From Streptomyces ficellus (lineage in GTDB: Bacteria > Actinomycetota > Actinomycetes > Streptomycetales > Streptomycetaceae), in NCBI RefSeq assembly GCF_030406405.1, contig NZ_JAUEPL010000010.1, positions 1 through 64,000 on the forward strand: a stretch of DNA of 64,000 nucleotides. The letters run 5' to 3'. Below the pieces are notes generated by a model. The model was not told the DNA's origin. It saw nothing but the letters and a program-made list of their open reading frames with translations, and did not search any database. Positions 47,380 through 54,624 of the stretch are shown one piece after another (positions within the stretch are counted from its first letter, which is position 1; every line of letters begins with the position of its first letter). The position numbers and the translations under genes are program-made.

Positions 47380-48209
47380 TGCCGCCGCACCTCGCCGGGG
47401 CGCCGCCGGGCCCGGCCGCCCAGTTCACCGTCCCGTTCGCCGCCCTCGCCGCCCTCGTGGCGGTGGCGGCCGTCGCGCTCTACCTGGCCGCCGCCGCGCG
47501 CCTGCGGCGCCGGGGCGACGCCTGGCCCCGGGCGCGGGACGCGTCGTTCGCGGCGGGCGGGACGCTGGTCGCCGCGGCGGCCATGGTGCCCGTGCCGGGT
47601 CCGGCGCCGTTCACCGCGCACATGGTCCAGCACCTGCTGGCCGCCATGGCCGCGCCCGTAGCGCTGGTCGTCGCCCGCCCGCTCACGCTGACCCTGCGGC
47701 TGCTGCGTCCCGGTGGCGCCCGCCGCGCCCTGCTGGCCGTGGCTCATGGCCGGCCCGCCCGGTGGCTGTGCTGCCCGCCGGTGGCGGCCCTGCTGCACAC
47801 CGGCGGGCTGTGGCTGCTGTACCGCACGCCGCTGATGGCGGCCGGCCACCACCACCCGGTACTCCGGGCGGCCCTTGACGCGCACGTCCTGGCGGCCGGG
47901 CTGCTGTTCGCCTTCTGCGTGTGCGGGCTCGATCCCGTACGCCGCCCGTGGAGCCTCGCGTGGCGCGGCGGTACCCTCCTCGCCGCCGGCGCGGCCCACG
48001 CCGTACTGGCCAAGTGGCTCTACGCCGCACCGCCCCCTGGCCTGTCCTTCACGGCCGCCGACCTCCATACCGGCGCACAGGTCATGTACTACGGCGGCGA
48101 TCTCGCCGATCTCGGCCTGGCCGCCGTACTGGCCGTCCAGTGGTACGCCACCACCGGGCGCGCCCGCGCACGCCTCCGGCGGCCGGGCCGGGCCAGACAC
48201 GCCGCATGA
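47376..48209 (+). CDS. CtaG-like cytochrome c oxidase assembly protein
   Basis: 277 residues with about seven helices. It fits the caa3-type CtaG family: FTAHMVQHLLAAMAAPVALV (conserved HMVQH), LHTGGLWLLY, ALDAHVLAAGLLFAFCVCG and LSFTAADLHTGAQVMYYGGD. These proteins help assemble the copper site of haem-copper oxidase. GTG 47376 is immediately followed by an ATG; either may initiate. Copper-linked His-rich proteins lie a few kilobases downstream. Confidence 0.85.
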   Translation: MMPPHLAGAPPGPAAQFTVPFAALAALVAVAAVALYLAAAARLRRRGDAWPRARDASFAAGGTLVAAAAMVPVPGPAPFTAHMVQHLLAAMAAPVALVVARPLTLTLRLLRPGGARRALLAVAHGRPARWLCCPPVAALLHTGGLWLLYRTPLMAAGHHHPVLRAALDAHVLAAGLLFAFCVCGLDPVRRPWSLAWRGGTLLAAGAAHAVLAKWLYAAPPPGLSFTAADLHTGAQVMYYGGDLADLGLAAVLAVQWYATTGRARARLRRPGRARHAA

Positions 48210-48229
48210 GCGATACGGGCGGCCCCGGG

Positions 48230-48922
48230 TCAGCCGTCGTCCTCGTCCTCGTCCCAGGTCGCTTCCTGGAGCCGTTCGGCGATGTCGTCGGCCCACGCCT
48301 GTGCCCACCGGCGCAGTTCGCCGATCGCGTGGTCATCGAGGCCGTAGGCGGCGAACTCGGAGTCGTCCATCCACTCGGCGCCCGCGAGCCGATCGCGCAG
48401 GTCGGACAGGTCGAAGGTGTCGGGGGCGTGACGGCGGCCGAGCTCTTCCAGCTCCGCGTGGCTCCAGCGCTCGGCCGCTGCCCGGACGTCCACGAGGTCG
48501 CGGGCCAGGCCCCGGTCGGCCAGCGCGCGGACCTTGGTGCCGACCACGTCGTCCAGGGAGAGCACCAAGCCGTACTCGGTCACCACGGGCGGACGCCACA
48601 GGGCCTCCTTGAGCACGTCGATCTCGCACCCGTCACCCGTGACGGGGTCGGTGACGATCAACGACGCCGCCAGCGGACCGGCCTCAAGGGCCCGCACACG
48701 CCAGCCGCGTTCCTCCAGCCCGGCACGGACGGCGTCGGCGATGCGCTCCAGCGGCTCCGGGTTCTCGGTGGCGAACTGAAGGTCCCGGCTGAGCCGGTCG
48801 ACGAGCCCGTGCGCCTGGACCGCGTACCCGCCCGTGAGCGCCAGCGGATACGCCCCGCCCACGGCGAGGACGTCCGGCAACAGGCGCCGGTGCAGCTCGG
48901 AGAGGCTGGGCGTGGCTGCCAT
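48230..48922 (-). CDS. AbiEii-like nucleotidyltransferase
   Basis: 230 residues. The nucleotidyltransferase signature ALTGGYAVQAHG with DRLSRDLQF (Gly-Gly then Asp) and EIDVLKEALW places it in the AbiEii/DUF1814 group, whose members include toxins of type IV systems that block tRNA or host functions. No AbiEi antitoxin gene is adjacent, so an orphan or a domesticated enzyme is likely. There is no ribosome site before ATG 48922; a -10-like GATAAT six bases upstream suggests a leaderless mRNA. Asp/Glu-rich C-terminus. Confidence 0.75.
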   Translation of the reverse strand: MAATPSLSELHRRLLPDVLAVGGAYPLALTGGYAVQAHGLVDRLSRDLQFATENPEPLERIADAVRAGLEERGWRVRALEAGPLAASLIVTDPVTGDGCEIDVLKEALWRPPVVTEYGLVLSLDDVVGTKVRALADRGLARDLVDVRAAAERWSHAELEELGRRHAPDTFDLSDLRDRLAGAEWMDDSEFAAYGLDDHAIGELRRWAQAWADDIAERLQEATWDEDEDDG

Positions 48923-48928
48923 GCCGCG

Positions 48929-48934
48929 ATTATC
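48929..48934 (-). promoter_or_regulatory. -10 element for a leaderless transcript
   Basis: GATAAT on the minus strand, six bases from the ATG of the AbiEii-like gene; transcription would start at or next to the start codon. No good -35 is apparent. Confidence 0.4.
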
Positions 48935-49123
48935 CCGCAGAGCCCGCCGCACCCCGGCGACCCCGACGCGCGCCCCGTGGCAGTCGGCGTAACGGGTCAG
49001 GGAACCGTCAAGAGGGGCGGGGCGGCCGTAAGGGAGCCGTCAATGGCAGGAGCACCTGGCAGGAAACCGCGCTTTCCTCAAGAGGTCCGATGCTCAACCG
49101 AACAACCTCCTCAGGAGACACCG

Positions 49124-49207
49124 ATGGCCGACGTGACCTTCGTCGCCACCACGATCGCGGTCTTCGCGCCGGTGGCGTTCATCGCCAAGGGGGTGGCGAA
49201 GCTGTGA
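49124..49207 (+). CDS. Small membrane peptide upstream of kdpF, 27 residues
   Basis: ATG 49124 follows AGGAGA. The product is a single hydrophobic helix (VTFVATTIAVFAPVAFIAKG) ending GVAKL. Similar peptides precede kdpF in Streptomyces potassium operons. The stop overlaps the GTG of kdpF (GTGA), so the two are coupled. Confidence 0.65.
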   Translation: MADVTFVATTIAVFAPVAFIAKGVAKL

Positions 49208-49293
49208 CCGCAGAGAACGTCGTCGGCCTCCTCGTGGCCGCCGCCCTGCTGGGTTACCTCGTCCTCGCCCTGGTCAAGCCGGAAAGGTTCTGA
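49204..49293 (+). CDS. kdpF: KdpF-like small subunit, orphan
   Basis: 29 residues: TAENVVGLLVAAALLGYLVL then ALVKPERF. The single helix and the final L(V/I)xPExF match KdpF, the lipid-like stabilising peptide of the KdpFABC potassium pump. kdpA, kdpB and kdpC do not follow; the next gene is on the other strand. It is either a remnant of a lost operon or a free regulator. Confidence 0.75.
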   Translation: MTAENVVGLLVAAALLGYLVLALVKPERF

Positions 49294-49363
49294 GCGCGGC
49301 CGCACGGTCGAGCCGCACGGGGCCTGACCCGGTACGCGCGGCGCGAGCAGGAGGGCGGGTCGG

Positions 49364-49924
49364 TCAGTGGTAGGCGTGGACGACGGCGTGGCCCTTGCCG
49401 CGGCCGATCATCCACTTGTTGACCGGAGTGGTGATCACGAAGGCGACGGCGAAGCCGCCCAGGAGCGCCGACCAGAACAGGCCGTCCGAGAGATGGGCGT
49501 CCATGGCTCCGGGGGTCAGCGCGATGATGAGGTTGTCCACCAGTTCCATGATGGCGATGGATACGGTGTCGGCGGCCAGGGCGACGCGGATGGCCGCCTT
49601 CAGGCTCAGCCCCGCCCTCCGTACCGCGAACAGGGTGAACGAGTAGCCGAAGAGGAACGCCAGGGTGATGGCCAGCACCATGGTGGGGACGTTGCCCCAC
49701 AGCAGGGCCGTGCCGATGACCATGCCCAGGATCTCGCCGATCGCGCAGCCGGTCAGGCAGTGCGCGGTCGCCTTCGCCGCCGTACCCCAGGAGGCGCCTT
49801 CCGCCTCGGTGTGAGCGCCGTGGCCATGCTCGGCGTGACCATGCTCGGTGTGCACATGCTCGGTGTGACCGTGCGCGGAACCGGGGTGGTGAGCGGTGTG
49901 GTCGCTGCGATCCATGTGGTCCAT
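49364..49924 (-). CDS. DUF4396 membrane protein with His-rich N-terminus
   Basis: 186 residues. The first 45 are about one-third His (HGHTEHVHTEHGHAEHGHG), then the DUF4396 body: TAHCLTGCAIGEILGMVIG, FLFGYSFTLFAVRRAGL, DTVSIAIMELVDN and VITTPVNKWMIGRGKGHAV. The two Cys in CLTGC and the His tract suggest metal binding, probably copper. It is read in the same direction as DUF305 and DUF6153 genes nearby. Confidence 0.88.
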   Translation of the reverse strand: MDHMDRSDHTAHHPGSAHGHTEHVHTEHGHAEHGHGAHTEAEGASWGTAAKATAHCLTGCAIGEILGMVIGTALLWGNVPTMVLAITLAFLFGYSFTLFAVRRAGLSLKAAIRVALAADTVSIAIMELVDNLIIALTPGAMDAHLSDGLFWSALLGGFAVAFVITTPVNKWMIGRGKGHAVVHAYH

Positions 49925-50016
49925 GTGGTCGTCCCCTCTCTCACCCTTCCAGTGTGGGCCAGAGGCGGCGGGGGCGGTCGGGGAAGACCGCCCCCGCTGT
50001 GCGGAGACCGGACGGG

Positions 50017-50667
50017 TCAGCTCTTGCCGAACAGCTTGTTCATGCGCTCGATCTCGGCGCTCTGCGAGGTGATGATGGCGCGGGCCATGTCCCTGGCGGG
50101 CCGGTAGGCGCCGTTGGACTGCTCGGTCTTGGCCATCTCGATGGCGCCCTCATGGTGCTTGACCATCATCTGGAGGAACGCGGTGTCGAACGCCTTGCCG
50201 GATGACTTCTGCAGCTTGTCCATCTCCTCGGGCGTCATCATTCCGGACATGGAGTGCCCGGCGTGCTCTCCGCTCTCCTCCTCCGTGGGGACTGCCTCGC
50301 CCCAGGAGGTGAGCCACCCGGAGAGGGTCTTGATCTCCGGGCCCTGAGCCTTCTTGATCTCCGCGGCCAGCTTCTTGACCTCCGCGGACCCGGCGCGGGT
50401 CTCCGCCAGCTCGGCCATCTCCACCGCCTGCCGGTGGTGCGGGATCATCCCCTTCGCGAAGGAGACGTCGGCGGCGTTGTGCTCGCCCTGCTTGGCGGAG
50501 GCAGAGGCGGACGCGGGCGCGGACGCGCTCGGCGAGGGGGACTTGCCGTGACCCTCGTGGCCGGCGGAGCTGTCATTCCCGCCGCCGCAGGCGGCGAGTA
50601 CGACAGCGGCGGTGGCCGCGGCCGCCACAGCGGCGGCGCGGCGGATCATGGAACGGCGTGCGGTCAT
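50017..50667 (-). CDS. DUF305 family lipoprotein
   Basis: 216 residues with lipobox LAAC (VVLAACGGG), placing it on the outer face. DUF305 has two similar helical repeats: DVSFAKGMIPHHRQAVEMAEL and TAFLQMMVKHHEGAIEMAKTE, each with a conserved HH pair. A Met/His segment (GEHAGHSMSGMMTPEEM) lies between. The family is ferritin-like by fold and repeatedly found in copper-response loci. A Ser/Ala linker follows the lipid anchor. Confidence 0.9.
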   Translation of the reverse strand: MTARRSMIRRAAAVAAAATAAVVLAACGGGNDSSAGHEGHGKSPSPSASAPASASASAKQGEHNAADVSFAKGMIPHHRQAVEMAELAETRAGSAEVKKLAAEIKKAQGPEIKTLSGWLTSWGEAVPTEEESGEHAGHSMSGMMTPEEMDKLQKSSGKAFDTAFLQMMVKHHEGAIEMAKTEQSNGAYRPARDMARAIITSQSAEIERMNKLFGKS

Positions 50668-50753
50668 GGTGTGCGACTCCTGTGTGTGCGCTGAATCGAG
50701 GCATGGCTCTCAACGGCGGCACCGACCAGGGGGTACGGGCCGCCGGGGCCCGC

Positions 50754-51203
50754 CTATATGCGCAGGAGTTGCAGTTCGCTCAGCGACGGTGGGGCACGTC
50801 CACCCGGCGTCGCGGCGGGCACGAGCGCGGTCAGGTCCGCGGTCGCGCAGGTGACCGCTCCGGCCGGGGCCAGGGCGGGAAGCGCGGGCGCCGTGCTGGT
50901 GCCGCCGGCCGCGCAGGTGGCGTCGGCGTGCTCGGCGTGCCCGCCGCCACCCGCGTCACCGTGGGCGACGCGCTGGGCGTGCCCGGCGTGCTCGGCGTGG
51001 GCGCAGCCCTCGCAGCCCATCGCGGCAGCCACGCCATGGTGCGCGTCCGCCGCCGCCACGGCATGCGACGGCGCGGGGGAGGAGCCGGCGGGTGCCAAGC
51101 CGTGCATGGCCACCAAACCAGCCAGCACAGCCAGCACAAGCAGCGCATACGCCCGCACCCGCACCCCACCGGGCCGGGCCGCACGCCACGCCTGCTGACT
51201 CAT
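50754..51203 (-). CDS. DUF6153 family protein, His/Cys-rich
   Basis: 149 residues. One N-terminal membrane helix (YALLVLAVLAGLVAMHGLAP) is followed by an exported His/Cys segment (AAMGCEGCAHAEHAGHAQR, HGDAGGGGHAEHAD). The pattern AMHGLAP and the following His tract match DUF6153. Metal binding, likely copper, is inferred from composition and from the DUF305 neighbour. ATG 51203 is chosen to precede the helix. Confidence 0.75.
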   Translation of the reverse strand: MSQQAWRAARPGGVRVRAYALLVLAVLAGLVAMHGLAPAGSSPAPSHAVAAADAHHGVAAAMGCEGCAHAEHAGHAQRVAHGDAGGGGHAEHADATCAAGGTSTAPALPALAPAGAVTCATADLTALVPAATPGGRAPPSLSELQLLRI

Positions 51204-51386
51204 GCCCGCATCGTAACCGGGCACCCCGCACGCCCTCGGCGCGTACCCCGTCCGACAGCCGTTGCCGTTCCCGGGGAGCGGACGGAGCGGACGGAGCGCC
51301 ACGCGGTGCCGTCGTGGACTGCGCACTGCGGACTGCGCACTGCGGACTGCGGGGTACGGGGAGCGGGGAGCGGGGTGCGCGCGAGG

Positions 51387-51692
51387 TCAGACGCGGGCGG
51401 GGGCTCCCAGCAGGGCCGCCGCCGTCTGCAGGGGGGTGAGAACGGGCGCGGTTGTGGCCGCGGGGGCGTGACAGGTGAAGCCGAGTTGGGTCAGCGCCCT
51501 GCTCACCTCGCCGGCGGTGAAGTCGCGGCGGTCCTGCCTGGTGATCACTTCACCGACCTGCTTGAGGGGATAGGTGCGGCGACCGATGGTCACGGACGCT
51601 CCCGAGACGGGTTCGGGCTTGATGCCCTTCATCGCCTGCTGCACGTCGGTCTTGATCAGGTCGAAGGGGAAGTGGGCGATGACGCAGCGCAT
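51387..51692 (-). CDS. SCO5918-like small protein
   Basis: 101 residues. It follows the Streptomyces SCO5918 family: MRCVIAHFPFDLIKTDVQQA, KGIKPEPVSGASVTIGRR, YPLKQVGEVITRQDRRDF and LTQLGFTC. Role unknown. In S. coelicolor this gene is also near a DEAD-box helicase and a cold-shock gene, as here. The Ala/Leu-rich C-terminus is variable. Confidence 0.85.
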   Translation of the reverse strand: MRCVIAHFPFDLIKTDVQQAMKGIKPEPVSGASVTIGRRTYPLKQVGEVITRQDRRDFTAGEVSRALTQLGFTCHAPAATTAPVLTPLQTAAALLGAPARV

Positions 51693-51750
51693 AGTGCCTC
51701 AGCAGGGTTGAAGGGGGAAGCTCCGGGTGGAACTGACGGCCTGGGGGCGG

Positions 51751-52149
51751 TCAGGGGGTGAGAGCGAGGACGCCCAGGGTGTAGCCGTGCTCGTCCACCA
51801 CGGGGGACACGTCCAGCGTCCGGTCCCGCATGGCGGCTTCCGCGTCGCTCAGGTGTGCCGCGTCAAAGGTGAACGGCCCCCGGTCGAGGGGGATGTCCCT
51901 CAACCGGGTGCGGTCGCTGTACCAGGAGCCGCCCCGGTGGGCGGCGAGCTGGGCCCGGGTGACCAGTCCGGAACAGCGGCCCGCCTCGTCCCGCAGGAGC
52001 AGGTGCTCGACGCGGGCGCTGATGAGTACGGAGAGGGCCACGTCGACCATCATGTGGTCGTCCACCTGGGGCCCGGGTGCGTCCATGGCGTCGCGGGCGG
52101 TGAGGCCCGTGCCGCTTGCTGCGCGGGGCCGTGTCTGAACCGGTGTCAC
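51751..52149 (-). CDS. CBS-domain protein
   Basis: 132 residues with one CBS pair: ARDAMDAPGPQVDDHMMVDVA, LLLRDEAGRCSGLVTRAQL and SDAEAAMRDRTLDVSPVVDEHG, ending YTLGVLALTP. CBS pairs sense adenosine nucleotides. Small stand-alone CBS proteins are common in stress loci of Streptomyces. It lies between the SCO5918-like gene and the helicase on the same strand. Confidence 0.82.
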   Translation of the reverse strand: MTPVQTRPRAASGTGLTARDAMDAPGPQVDDHMMVDVALSVLISARVEHLLLRDEAGRCSGLVTRAQLAAHRGGSWYSDRTRLRDIPLDRGPFTFDAAHLSDAEAAMRDRTLDVSPVVDEHGYTLGVLALTP

Positions 52150-52195
52150 GGGCTTCTCCTCTTCGGTCGGGCATGCACGACAAGCGGGGCTGTGG

Positions 52196-53692
52196 CTATG
52201 CGGCGGTGTAGGAGGAGGGGCGACGACGCCCTCGCGCGGGCCGGCTGCGGCGTCCGCGCGTGGAGGAGCCGCCGCGCTCGGACCGCTCGACGACCGGGGC
52301 GCTGATGGTGACGGGTACGCCGGAGGGAACCTGGGCGCCGGTGATACGGCTCAGCTCGGCCTCGCCCGAACGGACCCTGGTCACCTGCGCGGTGATGCCG
52401 GCGTCGTTCATCAGGCGGTCCATGCCGCGGCGCTGGCCGGGCAGGACCAGGGTGACGACGGTGCCGGACTCGCCGGCGCGGGCGGTGCGACCGCCGCGGT
52501 GCAGGTAGTCCTTGTGGTCGCTGGGCGGGTCGACGTTGACGACGAGGTCCAGGTTGTCGACGTGGATGCCGCGGGCCGCCACGTTGGTGGCCACCAGGAC
52601 CGTGACGTGGCCGGTCTTGAACTGGGCGAGCGTGCGGGTGCGCTGGGGCTGGGACTTGCCGCCGTGCAGGGCCGAGGCCCGCACGCCGACGGCCAGGAGG
52701 TCCTTCGTCAGCCGGTCCACCGCGTGCTTGGTGTCCAGGAACATGATCACCCGTCCGTCCCGGGCGGCGATCTCCGTGGTGGTCGCGTGCTTGTCGGCAC
52801 CCTGCACGTGCAGCACGTGGTGCTCCATCGTGGTGACCGCTCCCGCGGAGGGATCGACGGAGTGGACGACCGGGTCGGTCAGGTAGCGGCGTACCAGAAG
52901 GTCGACGTTCCGGTCCAGGGTCGCGGAGAACAGCAGGCGCTGCCCCTCGGGCCGTACCTGGTCGAGCAAGTGGGTGACCTGGGGCATGAAGCCCATGTCG
53001 GTCATCTGGTCCGCTTCGTCCAGGACGGTGATGGCGACCTGGTTCAGTCGGCAGTCGCCCCGGTCGACGAGGTCCTTGAGCCGGCCGGGTGTCGCGACGA
53101 CGACCTCGGCCCCGGAGCGCAACGCCCCTGCTTGGCGGCCGATCGACATACCGCCGACCACCGTGGTGAGCCGCAGGTGCAGCGACCGGGCGTAGGGGGT
53201 GAGCGCGTCGGTGACCTGCTGGGCCAGTTCCCGGGTGGGTACGAGGACCAGTGCCAGCGGCTGGCGGGGCTCGGCGCGCTGCCCGGCGGTACGGGCCAGC
53301 AGGGCGAGGCCGAAGGCGAGGGTCTTGCCCGAGCCGGTGCGCCCGCGGCCCAGGACGTCACGGCCGGCCAGCGAATTCGGCAGGGTCGCCCCCTGGATCG
53401 GGAACGGCACGGTCATGCCTTCGGCGTGGAGCGCGGCCAGCAGACGGTCGGGCAGGCCGAGATCGGCGAACGCCTCGACGGCCGGCAGCGCCGCGGTGAC
53501 GGTCTTCGGCAGCGCGAACTCCCCGTGGAGCGCGGCGGGCCGACGCCCGTGGCCGCCCGGCCGGCCGGATGCGGCCGAACGGGACGGAGCGCCTTGGCGG
53601 CCCATGCCCTGGGGGCGCCCGCGGCCGGCGCGGCCGGAGCCGGCGCCTGTGCGGGAGGAGTAACTGTCGTTCGTGCGAGCGGTGCGGTTCAT
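52196..53692 (-). CDS. DEAD-box RNA helicase
   Basis: 498 residues. DEAD-box motifs are in order: Q motif region PFPIQGATLP, motif I GRTGSGKT, Ia PTRELAQQ, GG, Ib TPGRL, II DEAD, III SAT, then in the second domain IMFLDTK, ALHGGKSQ, VATNVAARGIHV and HRGGRTARAG. The N-terminus is Gly/Arg-rich and the C-terminus is basic (RGRRSRPARGRRRPS), typical of RNA-binding extensions. It unwinds RNA structure in the cold. ATG 53692 follows GAAGG. A long AT-rich leader and a csp gene lie upstream. Confidence 0.93.
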   Translation of the reverse strand: MNRTARTNDSYSSRTGAGSGRAGRGRPQGMGRQGAPSRSAASGRPGGHGRRPAALHGEFALPKTVTAALPAVEAFADLGLPDRLLAALHAEGMTVPFPIQGATLPNSLAGRDVLGRGRTGSGKTLAFGLALLARTAGQRAEPRQPLALVLVPTRELAQQVTDALTPYARSLHLRLTTVVGGMSIGRQAGALRSGAEVVVATPGRLKDLVDRGDCRLNQVAITVLDEADQMTDMGFMPQVTHLLDQVRPEGQRLLFSATLDRNVDLLVRRYLTDPVVHSVDPSAGAVTTMEHHVLHVQGADKHATTTEIAARDGRVIMFLDTKHAVDRLTKDLLAVGVRASALHGGKSQPQRTRTLAQFKTGHVTVLVATNVAARGIHVDNLDLVVNVDPPSDHKDYLHRGGRTARAGESGTVVTLVLPGQRRGMDRLMNDAGITAQVTRVRSGEAELSRITGAQVPSGVPVTISAPVVERSERGGSSTRGRRSRPARGRRRPSSYTAA

Positions 53693-53960
53693 GCAGAACC
53701 TTCCTCGATGCGGCACGTATCGAGGAACGCCTTCCAGCAGCAATGAGCTGGATGAGGATTCGCAAGAACGAGCCGAAGAAAAAGACGAAACAAGCCGGGC
53801 CGACAGGGGCAACGGGTTCGTCTTTGAAAAGGGCGCCGGAGTACGAGCCGCAGAGAAGGGCGTCGTTATTCGGGCGCGAGAGCCGGGACAGGATCCGTCC
53901 GGCTGAAGCCCTGGGCGATGCGGCAGGAGACGCTGCCGTCCAAGAGGCCGTCGAAGCCGA
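53693..53960 (-). promoter_or_regulatory. Long AT-rich leader of the helicase gene
   Basis: The 53740-53860 stretch is far lower in GC than its surroundings (runs such as AAGAAAAAGACGAAA on the plus strand, U-rich on the transcript). A leader of this size and composition before a cold-shock helicase suggests RNA-based regulation. It ends close to the csp terminator. Confidence 0.4.
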
Positions 53961-53982
53961 CGGGGCCCGGAGCAAGGAACGA

Positions 53983-54015
53983 GCTGGGGCCCACACCCAT
54001 GGTGCGGGCCCCAGC
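53983..54015. terminator. Terminator of the second cold-shock gene
   Basis: GCTGGGGCCCACACC, loop CAT, GGTGCGGGCCCCAGC: a 15-bp stem with one mismatch, beginning 20 bases past the csp stop. Homologous to the 40981 hairpin. Confidence 0.8.
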
Positions 54016-54034
54016 TACGTAGTACGCGTCAGCG

Positions 54035-54238
54035 TCAGGCGGGAACGATGTTCTCGGCCTGCGGGCCCTTCTGGCCCTGCGTGACGTCGAAGTTCACCTT
54101 CTGGCCTTCCTGAAGCTCACGGAAGCCGGAGCTGGCGATGTTCGAGTAGTGGGCGAACACGTCAGCGCCGCCACCGTCCTGCTCGATGAAGCCAAAACCC
54201 TTTTCCGCGTTGAACCACTTCACGGTGCCAGATGCCAT
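54035..54238 (-). CDS. Cold-shock protein (second copy)
   Basis: 67 residues, CspA family, with RNP1 KGFGFI and RNP2 VFAHYS. It differs from the 41032 copy only by Ser for Thr (NIASSGF). It lies directly upstream of the DEAD-box helicase on the same strand, separated by a terminator and the helicase leader, an arrangement known from S. coelicolor. Confidence 0.96.
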   Translation of the reverse strand: MASGTVKWFNAEKGFGFIEQDGGGADVFAHYSNIASSGFRELQEGQKVNFDVTQGQKGPQAENIVPA

Positions 54239-54415
54239 ATTGAATCTCCCTTGGGGGCAGTGCCCGGAGTCCACACCTTGTGAACCCGGAGTCGCTGCGA
54301 TGATGTCCCCTCCGGGAATACCGGAATGAATACGGTGCTCGTCGGCGATGCCGGAAGAGCGCCTGAAGTCTTTGGGAACCAAAACTGCAACTGGCATCAC
54401 CGTAGCACGGCTGAA
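54239..54415 (-). promoter_or_regulatory. Conserved long leader of second csp gene
   Basis: Shares the TTTGGGAACCAAAACTGC and CACCGTAGCACGG blocks and the GGGGGCAGTGCC stretch with the 41236-41420 leader, at the same distance from the start codon. Beyond 54415 to the SpoIIE stop at 54625 nothing further is recognised. Confidence 0.55.
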
Positions 54416-54624
54416 GCCCAGGAGTGCGATAAGTTTCCCGGTTCGATCTTCGGAGCCAGAAATCCTCACCGCCCATTTCGCGAATTTCTGCAACGGCGAC
54501 AAGAGATATCCGCCACCACCGCGGCCGCGCACCCGCGAGCCGTGGTCCAGGGAGTGACGGTGCCGGACTCGCTGGAGCCGGGGCTGTCGCCCGGAGTCCT
54601 GGACTGCGCACAGGACCCCCCATG

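Noticed and set aside
48929..48960. A -35 element for the AbiEii-like gene
   Set aside because: No TTGACA-like hexamer at 16-19 bases from the GATAAT; left unassigned.
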